Shown here in pieces: positions 11,831-25,400 of a stretch of DNA of 64,000 nt (within the stretch, counting starts at the first letter, position 1; every line of letters begins with the position of its first letter). Both the position numbers and the translations under genes were made by a program. The DNA comes from Voacanga thouarsii (Eukaryota > Streptophyta > Magnoliopsida > Gentianales > Apocynaceae), in contig JANUWF010001636.1 of assembly GCA_026120185.1 (NCBI GenBank), forward strand, positions 1,178,001 through 1,242,000, read 5' to 3'. Below the pieces are notes generated by a model, which saw only the letters and a program-made list of their open reading frames with translations, was not told the origin of the DNA and searched no databases.

Positions 11831-14270
11831 TATATTTTTCCAATTTCAAAGAATCGTGCGTCCTAGGCCTAAAAATGCATTTGTATTGATAGGATGAATA
11901 AAAGAGAAATTAGTCTATTTACTTCTTAAGTTGTATATTATTTATAATTAAATTATTGTATTTAATTTATAAAAAATTAGTTTATTTGATCTCCAAATGA
12001 CTTTGGTAAAAAAGAGAATACAATAATCAATAACACACTACCAACATGGTGTGGTTGGGTGGCAAATTACCTCAAGTATCACTTTAAGCATCAAATTTTC
12101 ATAAAGAATAGTCATGTCAAATTTTAAAAATAACTTTTTTATCCAGTTATAAAAAAAAAAAAAAAAAAAGATATGCTCAATTTCAATAAATGACTAAAAT
12201 GGATAGATGATCCAAAAGAGTACTGCTGCCTCTTTTTTTCGCACTGTGTGCCTTGGGTGTTAATCCAAAAGAAGCTGTGGAATTATTTCTTAACAAAAGA
12301 TTGTTCTTTGATTTGCAAATTTACCCAAGAATGTAATATATAGATGATTAATCTACAGTAATATCTCCTGGATCCTTATTTGTAGCAAGAAATTAGTGAA
12401 CTTTTTGAAGTTGGGTCTTTCTAATTTCAAAAAAAAATCTCCTTCTTTAGTCATTTTCAACCCTTTTCTATCGATCTCGACCCTGCATTATATATAGCTT
12501 ATCTACATTTCCCCAGTCTTTTTCAAAACAAAGCACCAATGACGTATGCTTAAAAACAAATTGATGCAGAGTTATCTAGATTAGAGAAAAAAGACTCAAA
12601 GCATGATGCTAATGAGAGCTTCAAGTTTGGTAAATTTCTAAAGTGATAATTTATCTAAAAATTTGTATCTTTGGATATAACAGTAATCTTTATGATTTGG
12701 CCCTTCTACAATGCTCACATGCACGGAAGTGATCACGAACCATTGCATTAGCAAAACTCAGTAAGCAAATGTAGAGAATGAAACACATTTTTGAGGTACG
12801 ACTCACCGCCGATGATTATGAATTTTGTGATGCTTGTCACAGTTGAAGACGAAAGTGCTGATTAGACAGATGTTAGTGGCCATTTGAGTGATCATATGCA
12901 ATAGGTTTGGGATCTACACGCATGATTATGAATCTTTGCCCAAAAGAATCTTTTGCTTTCTTCAAGCACTGACATCAAGGGACTAATTTAATGTAGTACT
13001 CCATATGCCATGAGGACATTGGCCCTGTCGTGCAATATTGCTTAGTTTAGTCATCGTCTTCCAGACAAACTATACAATGTTTTTGATTGGAGAAGACCCT
13101 TTTCTTCTTTCCGCTGTTCTTCACCTCTGCAACCTTCCTGCTGCCGTCTTGATTCGAAATTTCCACGACACGCAATTGTAAGGGCTTCGCTTGGTTTGAT
13201 AGTTACGCAATTGTCCCGGCACACCAACCCATTCTTATCATCATATCGTCAAAGCTCAACAACAAGGGGGCAATACTTGCGTTTCTTTGGGGTGGCGTTT
13301 GATAGCTCATGCATTTTCTTTCTTCTTTTTTTCTTTTTTTGGGAGGGGGTTAGAAAAAACGTTTTCCTGCACTTATGTATTATTTTTGACTCATGCATAC
13401 TCATTTATTTGATTTGATGTCTTCGAAACGATGATATGGTCCTCTTTTCCAAAAGTGCAGGAAAAGTTCGTGTAAGTGGCTGCGTTTGGACATGTTTATT
13501 GGTACATTTCTGACTGCTTTTTTGTTTTGTAGTCTTGGACAAAACAAAAGTTTTTGTTTCTTCTTAATTAAGGACTAATGCAAGAAGCTCATTACTTAAT
13601 TGCAATGAAGAATGCGCAGAGCCATATGAGAGCTCTAATACAATTACAAGTTGACAGCTGAAATGGACAGCTCTTTCTATTCCAACCCTTCATTTTCTCT
13701 GAGCTCATTACCTTCATTTCAAAATAAATGCTGTTGTGGCCTTGATTTTTCGCCTCTTTTGAGCTCAAAATTCAAAGCTAAGGAGAGAAAGGATTCAACT
13801 ATCACATTGAGATTCCTTTTCCGACAAGCAAGTTGAGCAATAAATCACTATTGTGCAAGTGAATCTTTGACTGAGAGTGAGATCTTGCTGTATTAGTGTG
13901 ATTAAAAGAGATCGTGAATATTCAATCATGGATTCCAATCTTTGCTAGTGCGGGACTAGAGACAAAACCAAAGAGACGATTGGAATCAAAAGCAAAGAGG
14001 ACTATAATCTCTACTCTTTAAAAATCATTGAATCCATAGGAGAATATATCTTCAATATGTAACAGTAATATTATGAGGTGAGAAATATGATTCTCTCTAT
14101 TTTATATTATTTGACCTTTGATTTCTATATTTTATTTTATAATATTTAATTTTTTTATACATTTTCATCCATCAATGATTAATATTTTCTAATATTATCT
14201 TTACATTTAATCAAACTAAACAACTTCTTAAGTTTCTCTATCTCTACATCTCTCGAGAAAATTACTAAAT

Positions 14271-14326
<56 letters not shown>

Positions 14327-15600
14327 ACTTTTCTACAATTAATGAAAAGATAAAAAATTTCGTAAATAATTAATCACTCTTGTTCTTATTATGAGTAAAT
14401 TTAAAAACATAACTAAAAAGTACTACTTATTAATTTCAATATTTTTAATCTGAATGTAAATAGTTAAAAACTCAAATAATATGAACCGAATGGAACATGC
14501 TACTTATAAAATTCACATATGTCAAGTTAAAAACAGAAAACGAATGGTTGATCATCTTTTGCAGCAAAATCTTAAGATCAATTTCGTGTATTATTTTTTA
14601 AGAAAAACTAAAAATTCATTCATAGATGTCTTGGAATGTATACAACGTCACATGGGAATTAATTCCCCATACCTTACAATAAGCATGAGCAGCTAACATA
14701 TGAGTAGGAAGATTGCAAAGTCTAACAACATAAGAAATTTTCAAACAACCATAAGCATTACACAAGCCTCAAATCACTTTGCAATAAACTTCCAAGTCAG
14801 ATAGACATAAATCTGCAACTGAAATCCTCTCCACCAGATTTAAAGCAATCAACTTATATTTCAAACCCAGAAAATCTAGTTATAATCACCACAGTGTGTG
14901 TGTGCGTGTGTGTACACAAACACAGAAAAAAAAAAAAAAAAAAAAGGAAGAAATGGAGCATAAGCGTCAAGACTCAAGAGCAGGCTGTAGCCCAACACCA
15001 GAATTTGGCACTAGGAGTCCAAGTTTTCAAGCATGGTTTGGACTTTAAATACAGAAAAGGCCCACATATAGTATGCACATTTTCGAGTTCTTAACCAGAA
15101 AAGTTTGTTTATAACAAAAAAGGAAAAAAAGCACAAACGTAAGTTTACATAAAAAGCATCTCCTGAGCCGCCGCGTGTATGAAGAGTCATTTTCAAGTTT
15201 GCTTTTTAAAAATTGAGATTTTTGTAATTGTACTTCATTTTTTTTTTTTAAATGAACTTTAAATTTTATCCTTTAAAAGTAAATTTCGATTTTCACCATG
15301 CCACTTTGTTACCTTTTTTTATTATAAAAGATCAGTTGTTCTTTGCTTCGGGACTTGTATAATTTGCTGCATTTTGGTTTCTACCTTTTTAAAGTGAAAA
15401 AGACATTTCAATTTACCATCTAAACCTCCCTATTTTAAGATATTTTCAGTCAAATCCTAAACAACTGCTAATACATAGTTAATTGTTAGAAAATTCATAG
15501 AAAGAAGTGAATAAAATTGAAACTAATTCTTATAGAGTTGTATAATTTAGAGTTTTTCTTTAAATAAAAAACGAAGTAGCATTACAAAAATCCGACTTTT
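11831..15600. other. Intergenic DNA with microsatellites, no gene recognised
   Basis: No frame with a recognisable domain was found. It contains a 49 bp (CT)n run at 14275-14323, a (GT)n run near 14894-14912 followed by poly(A), and poly(A) runs near 12152. Isolated frames at 13196-13417 and 13651-13836 have no family hallmarks. Confidence 0.5.
14275..14323. repeat. (CT)n microsatellite
   Basis: Uninterrupted TC dinucleotides for 49 bases. Likely polymorphic in length. Confidence 0.95.
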
Positions 15601-16200
15601 GAATAGCTAAAAAATTGCCACCAAGTAACTCTCTCCCTCCTCTGCTTCAGTGGGAGAGGCTCCTCTCGAATCCCCTCAAGATTGGAACGGGGCCTGCTCT
15701 TGCTGTTCTCTAGAACAATAGCATTATATTCAATTAGTAGGTATTTTCGCAATTATGTCGGACCTAATAGCCATAGTTTCCAACCATAATCCTCGTAAAC
15801 TAAAGTGAAGCCAGTCTCATCTTCGGTTTCTCCCACCATGTTGAACTGCTAAGTGAAAATCCCAGTCCCCGGCCAGCCTAAGAATAGTCTTCTTCTATGC
15901 TTCATTCTTAAGGCCACCGGGCCCAAGCAGATACTAGTGTAGAAGGGAGGAGCAGGCAGTCATGGATATAAGATTGATGAATGTATAAAGACTATACATT
16001 TAAAATGACCGTTTCCCCCTGGTCAGCATTACATTCAACAGCAGCTTCTTAGGAAAGCAAGAGAGCTTCCTCGAGAGTCAGTCCACCAGTTTACATTTAT
16101 CTACATAGCTAAAACTACCACATAAGTACCTAACTGCTATAAAAACTTAAAAAGCACCAAAAAATAGAAAAAAGAAAGGTCGAAGAGCCTCAAAGATACA
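15600..16200. other. Unexplained moderately GC-rich stretch downstream of the SAP30-like gene
   Basis: The base composition of 15630-15960 is noticeably less AT-rich than its surroundings. The minus strand holds a short frame (MVGETEDE...LVYEDYG at about 15840-15755), then a stop, then a basic-rich frame. No family was recognised. It could be an old gene remnant or part of a longer 3' UTR. Confidence 0.3.
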
Positions 16201-16299
16201 TATATCTATATTATATTTATAGACATTAGTAAGCCGAGAGGGGGGCATCAGGCGACTAATTTGTTAGTGTCAGAAGGAACAATATTCGGAGACAATTCG

Positions 16300-19213
16300 T
16301 TAATTCCCGTACTTGCACACGGTCTTCAGTCGCTTTGCAGCCTGCGCAAAACCCACAATGACCTGCAACTCGTCCAATTGCTGTGCCCAACATAGACAAC
16401 ATTTCCCAGTATCAGTAACACAAAATAGATATGCAGGCAATAGAGAAATATAGACAAGCATAAAAGCAACACTGCAAGATAGCACTATCTCAGAAGACTA
16501 ATTGTCGGTTACAAATTCTAAATTTTTTTGATGAATAAGAAGTAACTTTGAAATTTATCGCCAAGCCTTGTAGTACAGACTAGTGCTAAATCCTACTATC
16601 AGGGATTAAGGAAAACTTCAGCAAGCAAACAAGTACCTGAGACATGAAATGCCTCTGAACAACATCAATGAGCTGCTGCTTTGAAGGGTTAGGTGTGGCA
16701 TCAACCTAAAAACCATGAAATGTGTTGTTCACAGGATGTATAAAGAATACAGAAGCCGATTGGAAATAGGTTCAGAATCTGTAAACAAAACTAACCAAGT
16801 TAAAATGGTGCAGATATCTCCATAATGCAGCCATCTCCAGCTTGCTGAGGTCAATCTTCTGCACCAAATTGTTTTTTCATTTAAAGATGGAGTATTATTT
16901 AGTCAAAGACAAAATTAACGATGGTTCAGAAATGCCAGGATAATTGAGCACAACAATGACTATCAATTAAGTGACAGGAAAGTCAAACATATGACCATAA
17001 AGAAGCAAAAATGACAACATCACTTAAAAGGTAGTCACACCGTGGACCCCCGAGTGTTAGAAATAGATCCCTTGGAATGCGAGTCACAAGAAAGAGACCG
17101 GCTCATAGTCCTGTGGGATGACCCGGATGACTTGTGAATCCGATGTCTTGATCTATGGGACTTCTGGGTATCATCGGATGCTGAAAAAGCAGGACAGATC
17201 AATCATGTTTAGTGGTGGGCCAAAGGAATAAGAATAAAGCAATGCATCAACACAGTTTTTAGCAATGGAAAAGGAGCAGAGCGCAAATTCAAAGAATCCT
17301 ATGCAACAAACTCCAATATAAAATTTCCTTTTGCAAATAGTCTGCAATCCATTATTGCAATCGCATTTACAGTAAAATAGAAAGATAATCAATTTGTGAA
17401 AAAATTATCATAAGGAAAGATGTCAGAATTTGTAGAATATAATAAAATAAGCTGACAGTTTGGCAGAATAAACACAACACCTACAAATTCGATCACTTTT
17501 ATGAAAAAGGAGCAGGAGATAATTTCTAATATTGAGAAGTAAGCAGCGAGTCTATAATATAGAATGTATGGCCACAATATCCATACCTGAGCCATTCCAC
17601 TGCAAATTTTCAAATTCAATGTCAGTATCTTCCTCGTTACCAGTTGGAGCCTCTATTACACTGAGAGCATTCCTCTGCAGCTTTACCTCAATGCCATTTG
17701 TGAGAACCTGGATTTAGCAAAAATAACATATTAAGTCCAATTACCAGAACCAACAATACTACTCTTTCCTCATCTAATACTTGAGAACAGATAAATATAC
17801 CAGCCTTGGAAGAAACAGTGAGCACAGCACTAATGATATAAAAGAAAATGCCAAAAAGGTCAGATTGTATTAGATCAAATAAAATGCCCAGTGTTATTTT
17901 CTTTTTTGAAAGGATAAACGTGACATTGGATCATTATTTCCCAGCATATTTAAACATAGAATACCACCGACAGTGGGACAAGGATATTTACCACAATACA
18001 TAGGAAGCAATTTTAACTATTTAAAGGCTAAGCCATGGTAAAAATAGTAGAATGACTGGTCAAGTACAACAGGGGAAGTAAGGTCATGATGAAAGCATTA
18101 ATGCAAGCAACCAAGACTGATTTGGACAACAAAATGACATGTAATAGTCATGAAATACAACCATCTTCATACCCAAGATTTTACACTCAAAATTGCCATT
18201 TTAACAATCAGTGACACAAACCAAGAATCAATCATATCCATCGGCTTGAAGACCTAGACAAATAAGAGCTCAACATTCAGCTATGAAGGCAATCACACTG
18301 AGCCCGAAAATGTGACAGTCACAAAGCAGATATTTTTGTGCAATGCTAAGTGAACCAGTAAAACAAACAATTTTGATTATTCCTAAAACTGAAATTAAAT
18401 GTTCGGAAAGGAAGCCAAATTGAGACACACACGTATTTGTATTCAATATTTGAAGGAGAAAAACAAGTTAATTGGATTTTGTAGCCAAAACCACCCCACG
18501 CAGGTTTAGTTGGGAACGGTGTACGAATTCCTAGATGCAAGCATTCTCTGTACGCCATCACTGGGAAACGCTCGAAGAACCAGATCCATGAAAGAGAAGC
18601 AACATGCGGTAAAAAGAACATTTCCAAGCACCCAAAATCAGGCCTCAAAGAAAACAGAACATGAGGTGCCAAAAAAACTAATAGCAAAAGCTAACCTCCC
18701 CGAATTAGGGAACGAAAAGATTTTAAAGGAAAAAAAAAGCAAAATAAGGGGGAAAACTATCAAAGTCAGTAACTTTAAAATAAAGAATCACTAAATATGC
18801 AAAACAACATCAACACATTGCTGAAACCCAATACTCGAAGAATTCAACACCTACAATGCACAATAAAGAAGCAATTTAACAATTATCAAGAAAAACAAGA
18901 ACAACCGCATTGCAAAACCGAATTCCAATTCAACCTCATCCATAATCAAACTCAAATTCAACATAATCCAGCCATTCCCCCGAAACAAAGAAAAAAGGAG
19001 AAAATTTACCAGCCAATGCCATCCTCCAAGACCAACGGCCTTCTTGACCACGCCTTGAAGACCAACAAGCACAGACTTAGTCCTGTTGTTACCAGTCACA
19101 ACCACCTTAGTATGACGAGGCAGCACTGACAGCTCTTCTTCACTACTTTCTCCACAACTCTGCAAATGCGAAAACCCATTCGCATTCACAGAATTCTCCA
19201 CTGCTTCAAGCAT
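16300..19213 (-). CDS. AFR2: SAP30-like Sin3-binding HDAC complex subunit (AFR1/AFR2 type)
   Basis: Six coding exons (minus strand): 19213-19010, 17707-17587, 17180-17041, 16858-16796, 16705-16637, 16380-16300. They sum to 678 nt and 225 residues, with GT-AG junctions and matching phases throughout. The N-terminal part has a conserved plant block (SVLPRHTKVVVTGNNRTK, then GGWHWLVL-NGIEVKLQRNALS). A serine/arginine-rich linker follows (residues ~109-155). The C-terminal ~70 residues resemble the SAP30 Sin3-binding domain (KLEMAALWRY, then LIDVVQRHFMSQQLDEL and VIVGFAQAAKRLK). Such proteins bridge Sin3 to histone deacetylase in nuclear corepressors; in Arabidopsis, AFR1/AFR2 restrain the FT gene. 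The start is the first Met of the conserved block; upstream in-frame codons reach 19300 but do not look conserved. The symbol marks the family, since AFR1 and AFR2 cannot be told apart here. Confidence 0.88.
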
Positions 19214-19480
19214 TTCGAAACAAAAATTCAAACTCAATCCCCGAAACTTGAACAAATTCCTACATTCAACCCACGAAATCGGACCTGATAGAAAGATCAC
19301 TCATTGTAGACTTCAAAAAATATGATCTTTGACGTAAAGGAGTAAGAAAATGAAGCGAAATTGAGATTTTTTGAGTGTGAAAAAACACAAAGTTCTCAGA
19401 GAAAGTGGAGAGGAGAGAGAAGATGAGAGTGACTGTGTGTGTGTGTGTTTTCCTTGGTTTTCTTTAATGCTTTTTGCGTA
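19214..19480 (-). promoter_or_regulatory. Probable 5' UTR of the SAP30-like gene
   Basis: Upstream of the start codon, the coding-sense strand is pyrimidine-rich (CTCTCATCTTCTCTCTCCTC around 19410-19430, next to an AC/CA repeat), which is common in plant 5' leaders. No clear TATA box was identified. The transcript boundaries are inferred. Confidence 0.35.
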
Positions 19481-19559
19481 GTCTGTTAATCCCGAAGACT
19501 TGAAATAGACCAATAAAAGTATGACACGCAAGAAGGAAGGGTCGTCAATCATGCACTAG

Positions 19560-22488
19560 AGGCTTGCGTTTCGGCATGATGGAATACCACTAGCGGTGTC
19601 GGGTTGGAGACTTACGGGGGGTTGACTGTTTGACTGCGGTTTAGAGTCATAAAATGACGAAAGTGCCCGTCCCTTTCTTTTTCTTTCTCATTTCTACTTA
19701 AATGTATTACAATTTACATATATACTTACTTTTCTTTTTTATTTTTAATTTTCTTCATCTCTCGAAATTAAAAATAAAAATTTTATTACAGAATATCCAA
19801 TCAAATTTAAAATATTTCCCTCTAATAATTCATAATTAACCTTTGTTATATTCTATTGAATTCTTAAATTAATGAGACAATATGTTTTTACTAAAATTAA
19901 ATTCAAAAAAATTAAAAAAGCATATTTAACATAAATTTGTAAAAGAATTTTAAAAAAAAATTAGCATAGAGCCACTAAAAATATAATAAACATAATACAT
20001 TACATTTTATGTAAAAAAATCTTATAATGTAATTATAAATTTAATAAATTTCACATAATATGCAAAATATATTTTTTATTGGTATAAAAATTTATATATA
20101 TTATATTATTAAACAAAATTTATCTTCAATTAGATTAAATAGCATTGAACGAAAAAGTAAAAGAGGAAAAAAATTTAAAGGGAAGAAAGTCCGGAAACCT
20201 TACCACAAAAAAAAAATACAAACTTCAAATTTTGAAAATTAAAAAAAAAAAAGCTATGCCTATTTCGGTAATTTGGAGCGGCCGAAAGCAGGCAAAGTAA
20301 CGGAAACCGGAAATTGGTGAAAGGGGCCCACGTGGAGAAGGAGGTCTATCTACCGACGGTATTGTCTTATCCGACAGGGGCCACTTGTCTCTTTCTACTA
20401 CAATAATTTAAAAATAAATACTACTTTTTATCTGAATATTTATCCACATTGTACTAACAATAACGTAAAATTAATCCAATTAAAAATTTCCCCGAAACTG
20501 CTCCAATGACATAGTTTTCCCGCCATAACAGTGGAAGAGAGGCCGTCGATCTAAGCCATCTGCATGTTCCAGCCGTCGGATGAATGGAAACCACGTTATT
20601 CGCGGGAAGATTAAGATAGAAAAAGGAGACACGGTAGTAACATCAACATGTGTAAATGAAATGATCACAAAAATTGAAAGAATGTCAAGTCCTTTAACCT
20701 TTTTTTTTTTTTTAATTATTACTATTATTTTTGTAACGCCTGCTCTGATAACGACAAATCAAAATACGTCCAAACAATTCTATAACTCCTACATTGTTCC
20801 AACAGCCACTGTTACAATTTCGTGGCTCTCTTAATTTTTTTTCTTTTTTTTTAAATATTTTCTTTTCTAATTAAAATTTTATTTAATTTAAATAAATTGT
20901 ATTTCTAAAAAAAATCGTATACTAATAACACATTATATTTTTTTTTAGTCTCCAATTATCTCGTAAATTTAATAATTTTTATTATATTTAAACAAACTCA
21001 TTTTAAATTAATTATTATCAAAATATAACTTAAACTGTACTTGAGAAAAAAAAAATTTAAATCTAAATTAAAACTCTAAATTTAAATAATTTTTATTTAT
21101 CAATAATTATTATTCACAATACATCGTCTTTTCTCTCATTAATAGTTATATTTTATATTTAATAATATTTTATTAAATTTATAACAAACTCATCTTAATT
21201 CAATTTTTATTTAAGTATAATCCAAATTTAAATAAATTTCACCAAATTAGTACATTGGAGTAGTGTCGTTTTGATGTGGACCGATGCTTTTGAATTTTCC
21301 ATCCTTGTAAAAGATTGCATCCTTATTCATTCTCCTTCATCTTGAATTTCTAGGGTTACGATTGATTAAAAACAACTTTTTTCAGTCTAAGTTTGATTTA
21401 TGTTCTCTAATTAATGACCAAATGCATAAATAGCAAAGGATAGAATTGGTATTCGTCTCTCGAAATTTTTGTTTATATATATTTAAAATTTATTTGAATT
21501 TATCATTTGTATTTCAAAAATTTTTAGAAACTATAATATTATTTAGTATATATTTTTATATAATTTATCTTTTTAATTTTAAATTATGATTTCATATCTA
21601 TTTATGATATATGAAAGATAAGGAGAAAAAAAATTACGCGGTGGTAACTTTGCAAAAATTGAGACGTGCCACGTGTTCAAGACATCAAAGTCAAGTTTGG
21701 AAGAAATAGTAAATAGTAATATATTGAGGTCAATGTCGTCGCATGCTAATAAACAGTGCAGGAAAGACTATAAAAATAGATGATAATAATACCTTCGCCT
21801 CATATACTTTTTCTTGCTTTAGACAAAAATGTCCTACTGCATTTGTCATTTTCCTGGCTACATGTGCAAGGCTCCATCCTAATAATTATCATTTAAAAAA
21901 TAAAAATAAAACGAAAAGAATCAAATTGGGTTGAACATTTGAAATTAATCATAAAAGAATTAATTAATTTTACTGAGGTTATCATAAATTATTTAATTAA
22001 CTTTTTTTTTGTGTTTAATTTTAGATCATTGGAAAAGAAATACGAATCAAATAACCCTTGCTAAAGAGTTTTTTTCCTGACCAAATGAGGTACAGCTTCG
22101 CCTATATATTCATTGAATTATTATTTAGACAAAAATAATTAATAAAATTATCCGCAAATCATTTAGTCTGTTAAAAAAAATTAAATATTTTCAACATTTT
22201 TCAATACTTAAACTATAATATTTTGTTGAAATTTTTTTGTCTCAACTACTGGCCCTGTAGTGAAGTTCCGTGATTTTAGCCACCTGTCATTATTTGTAAT
22301 ATTTTTTAAAAAATATTATTATTTTATTTCCGTTCTCTTCATAATTAACCTCCATTCTTCTCTCAATTTCTCATTGAAAGTTGAAATGGAAGTAAAATTG
22401 CCCTTGAAAAAATATTGCACGTGATTGATATATAATTAAAATTATCTGATTTTATCATAGATTTAATGATAACGACTAAAGATATAAG
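19560..22488. other. Intergenic DNA, no gene recognised
   Basis: Very AT-rich, apart from GC-richer islands at 19560-19670, 20270-20400 and 20510-20630. The islands contain GCCCACGTGG (20327-20336, a G-box-like palindrome) and GCCACGTG (21667-21674) but no open gene model. They may be upstream regulatory DNA for the minus-strand SAP30-like gene. Confidence 0.4.
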
Positions 22489-25400
22489 TGTAACATCCCT
22501 ACTCAAAGTAATAGAGAAAGTATATCAAAACAAGTATCGCTCTATCCAATTACTTAGATAAGAAATCTTTATAACAAAGAACCAACAGAGTATACAATGT
22601 TCAGATCTATACAAACGTCTCATATTGATGGTCACACACACATATATATATATATACAACAGAGAATTTCATATATGAAAATTTTCATTCCACATCAGTA
22701 ATAAGGTACATTATCAAAAGTAAAAACGTCCGGACCTAGGCCGCTGCCACTGTGGTATCGTCTTTCTATTCGTAGGTCCATTCAACTGTGGATCCTACAA
22801 AAGGGTAAGATAAAAGACACGTATGAGTGAAAAATCACCCAATGAGTCCTGTGTATGCTAGTGTTTTATAAAAGAAATAAAGTACATAAAACTTTTGTGG
22901 AAGAGCATAACATTTTTCTTCTGGAAATAATTCCAAAACTCTCTAAATAAGAGTTTATTCAAAACTCAATCATTTTTTAAAAACTATATCTCAATTTCAA
23001 ATCATTGCTTTGATTTTCAAATCACAAACACTTATCCAACAGAGGGTCGGCCTGTATACAAAGTTCGTAATCTTTGCCTTCGACGCCACGTATCATTTTA
23101 CTTAGATCGCAACCTATAGTACTCAATCGTGCGTCGTGGAATAAGTATACCGCAGCGTACTGCTAAGAACAAACAATAGGTATACTGCAACATACTAAGT
23201 ACACCGCAGCGTACTACTCAGTATTAATAATAGGTATACCGCAATATACCAAGTGTACTGCAGCACACTCTTGCCACCATAAGTCAGGGGTTCCAATCCT
23301 AACGTTAATCACCATCGAAGTGGTAAGGAGTCAAACGCACCGAGTGTCTCCACTCAACATCCAGCGAATGACTCAAAAATAAAAAGAGCCTATAGACGCG
23401 GCAATTGTCAGGTGCTAAACGGCTAGTTAGGACGACTCATCTTAATGTTCTGTCGCCCTATTTGGAATAAGATAATTTCCAGAACTAGCTAGGTTATTGG
23501 GGGTCGTTTATCTCTAACATGAACTAGTATAAAGATCAAAATCCTTTGAATACTCAACATTACCAATATCAATCCCTACTAACTGATCAGACCAGAGGGT
23601 TATCTGTTCCCGCATAATTTTCAAAACAATATTTTTGGGGCAAAATATCATTTTTCAGTAATTGATCCTAATGATTCGCAAGTCAAATAATAACCCTATA
23701 GGCTCTACAGGGCCAATCAATTCATTCCATAGGCACATCAAGCTAACAAAACAATTTCTGAGATCAAAATGTCATTTTTTAAAAATCAATCTCATATCGA
23801 GAGATCATTTTTCAAAATCCCGTCGAAACAAAATAAAAAGTTATTTTCACACATTAAAACAAGTTTTCAAGAGTATTTGGATCAATTTGCATGTACCCAA
23901 TCACAAAAATTATTTCTAATGGCATTCGAGTTATTTTACCCTTACCCAATTTGAAAAGTGTTCACAAGAATTCCAATAAGGATATTTCGATCATTTACCG
24001 AATACCCAATTCCAAAGGTTTTCATAAATATTCCAATAAAGACATTTGAATTATTTTCTAAATACCAGATTCCAAAAGAAACTCATTTCTAGAAATCCAA
24101 ATTCCTAATCTTAAAAGATGACTAAATTCAAAATCTCCAAATGTACTTCCATAAAATGTTCCAATAAGGGCATTCTAATCAATTTATGAATACCCGATTT
24201 TAAGAATTACCATTTTCTGAAAATTCCAAGCGTTTAATTCAAAAAAGACTAAATTCACAAAGTTCATACTTTAATCATCGGATAAGGTTTCCAAACCAAA
24301 TATGAAATTCATTTGAGTCCAAAGTGGCATAAATATAAATCTTGCTCAAATAACCTTAAATATATTTAGGGATTTCTAAAATAACATAAAATATAGCATT
24401 TCATGAAAAAGTAAAGTACACTAACTTTCAAAAGATTTTAGAAATCAAAAGGACTCATCTCGTGTCCTAATTAACTCTTCCCGAACATGACCGTTCGACT
24501 CCCGTTTTCAATATATCGTTGGTCGTTTACTGATAAACCTACATCAAACATCGTTTTTAAATTAAATCGTGTTTGGTCGAAAAGTAGTCAACGTCTAGCC
24601 AACGAAGCCAACGGTTAAGCAAAACGTTCAACTTTCGTTCACGATATTTTTTCGTTGTTTATTCAATTCTTTCATTTTTATTTTTTCATATCCTTCCTTC
24701 CTTTATATACAAATGATTCATTTCATATTTCTCATTCATTTCATCCAAAATCACACAATTATCCTTCCTTAAATTCATTCACTTTCCAAGCAAAATCTTA
24801 AAATTTCACTGCTTTGACACACAATTTTATTTAGCACATAACTTTCAATCCACAACTCCGATTTGGCTCTATGATATACCAAAACGACTGTAAGACTCTT
24901 AACTTTAATTCTATATAGGCCTTTTTTAGAGTTCTAGTTTCTGTGACATAGTATAGGGCAAAAATAGTCCTAATAATTTTGCTCCAATTTTATTATTCAT
25001 GCTATCCTTTGTTTTCCTTTAGCCTTTAACACCTTGAGAATATTAATTCATTGAACTTTCCTTCTAATCATCTTTGATTCTGTATTTTTCAGATTCCAAT
25101 AACTCACAATAGTTATACTTATTCAACACAAATGTACTTCTTCAAATCAAAAGCTAGTGTAATTCATTTTTTCAATCAAGTAACTTCCATGTTTATTATA
25201 CTTTGGTCATCATCTCCCCAACCAAAAGCAATCATTTGAATTACCATAAATATTCAGTTCCTCCTTACACAAAATAATATCCATAAAGCTTATAGGCAGC
25301 CGGCACACATAGACACATAGAGAGTTCATCGACAAAGTTTATAAATCCTAATTTTTTATCCAAAATTAAAACATGAAAATCATGTTTTCATGTTAAAATT

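Noticed and set aside
18346..18687. 113-codon minus-strand frame
   Set aside because: Lies wholly within intron 1 of the SAP30-like gene and shows no family features.
23144..23275. CRISPR-like spaced repeats
   Set aside because: The repeats are short, degenerate and near-palindromic with spacers that are not unique, and they lie in plant nuclear DNA inside an LTR-like block.
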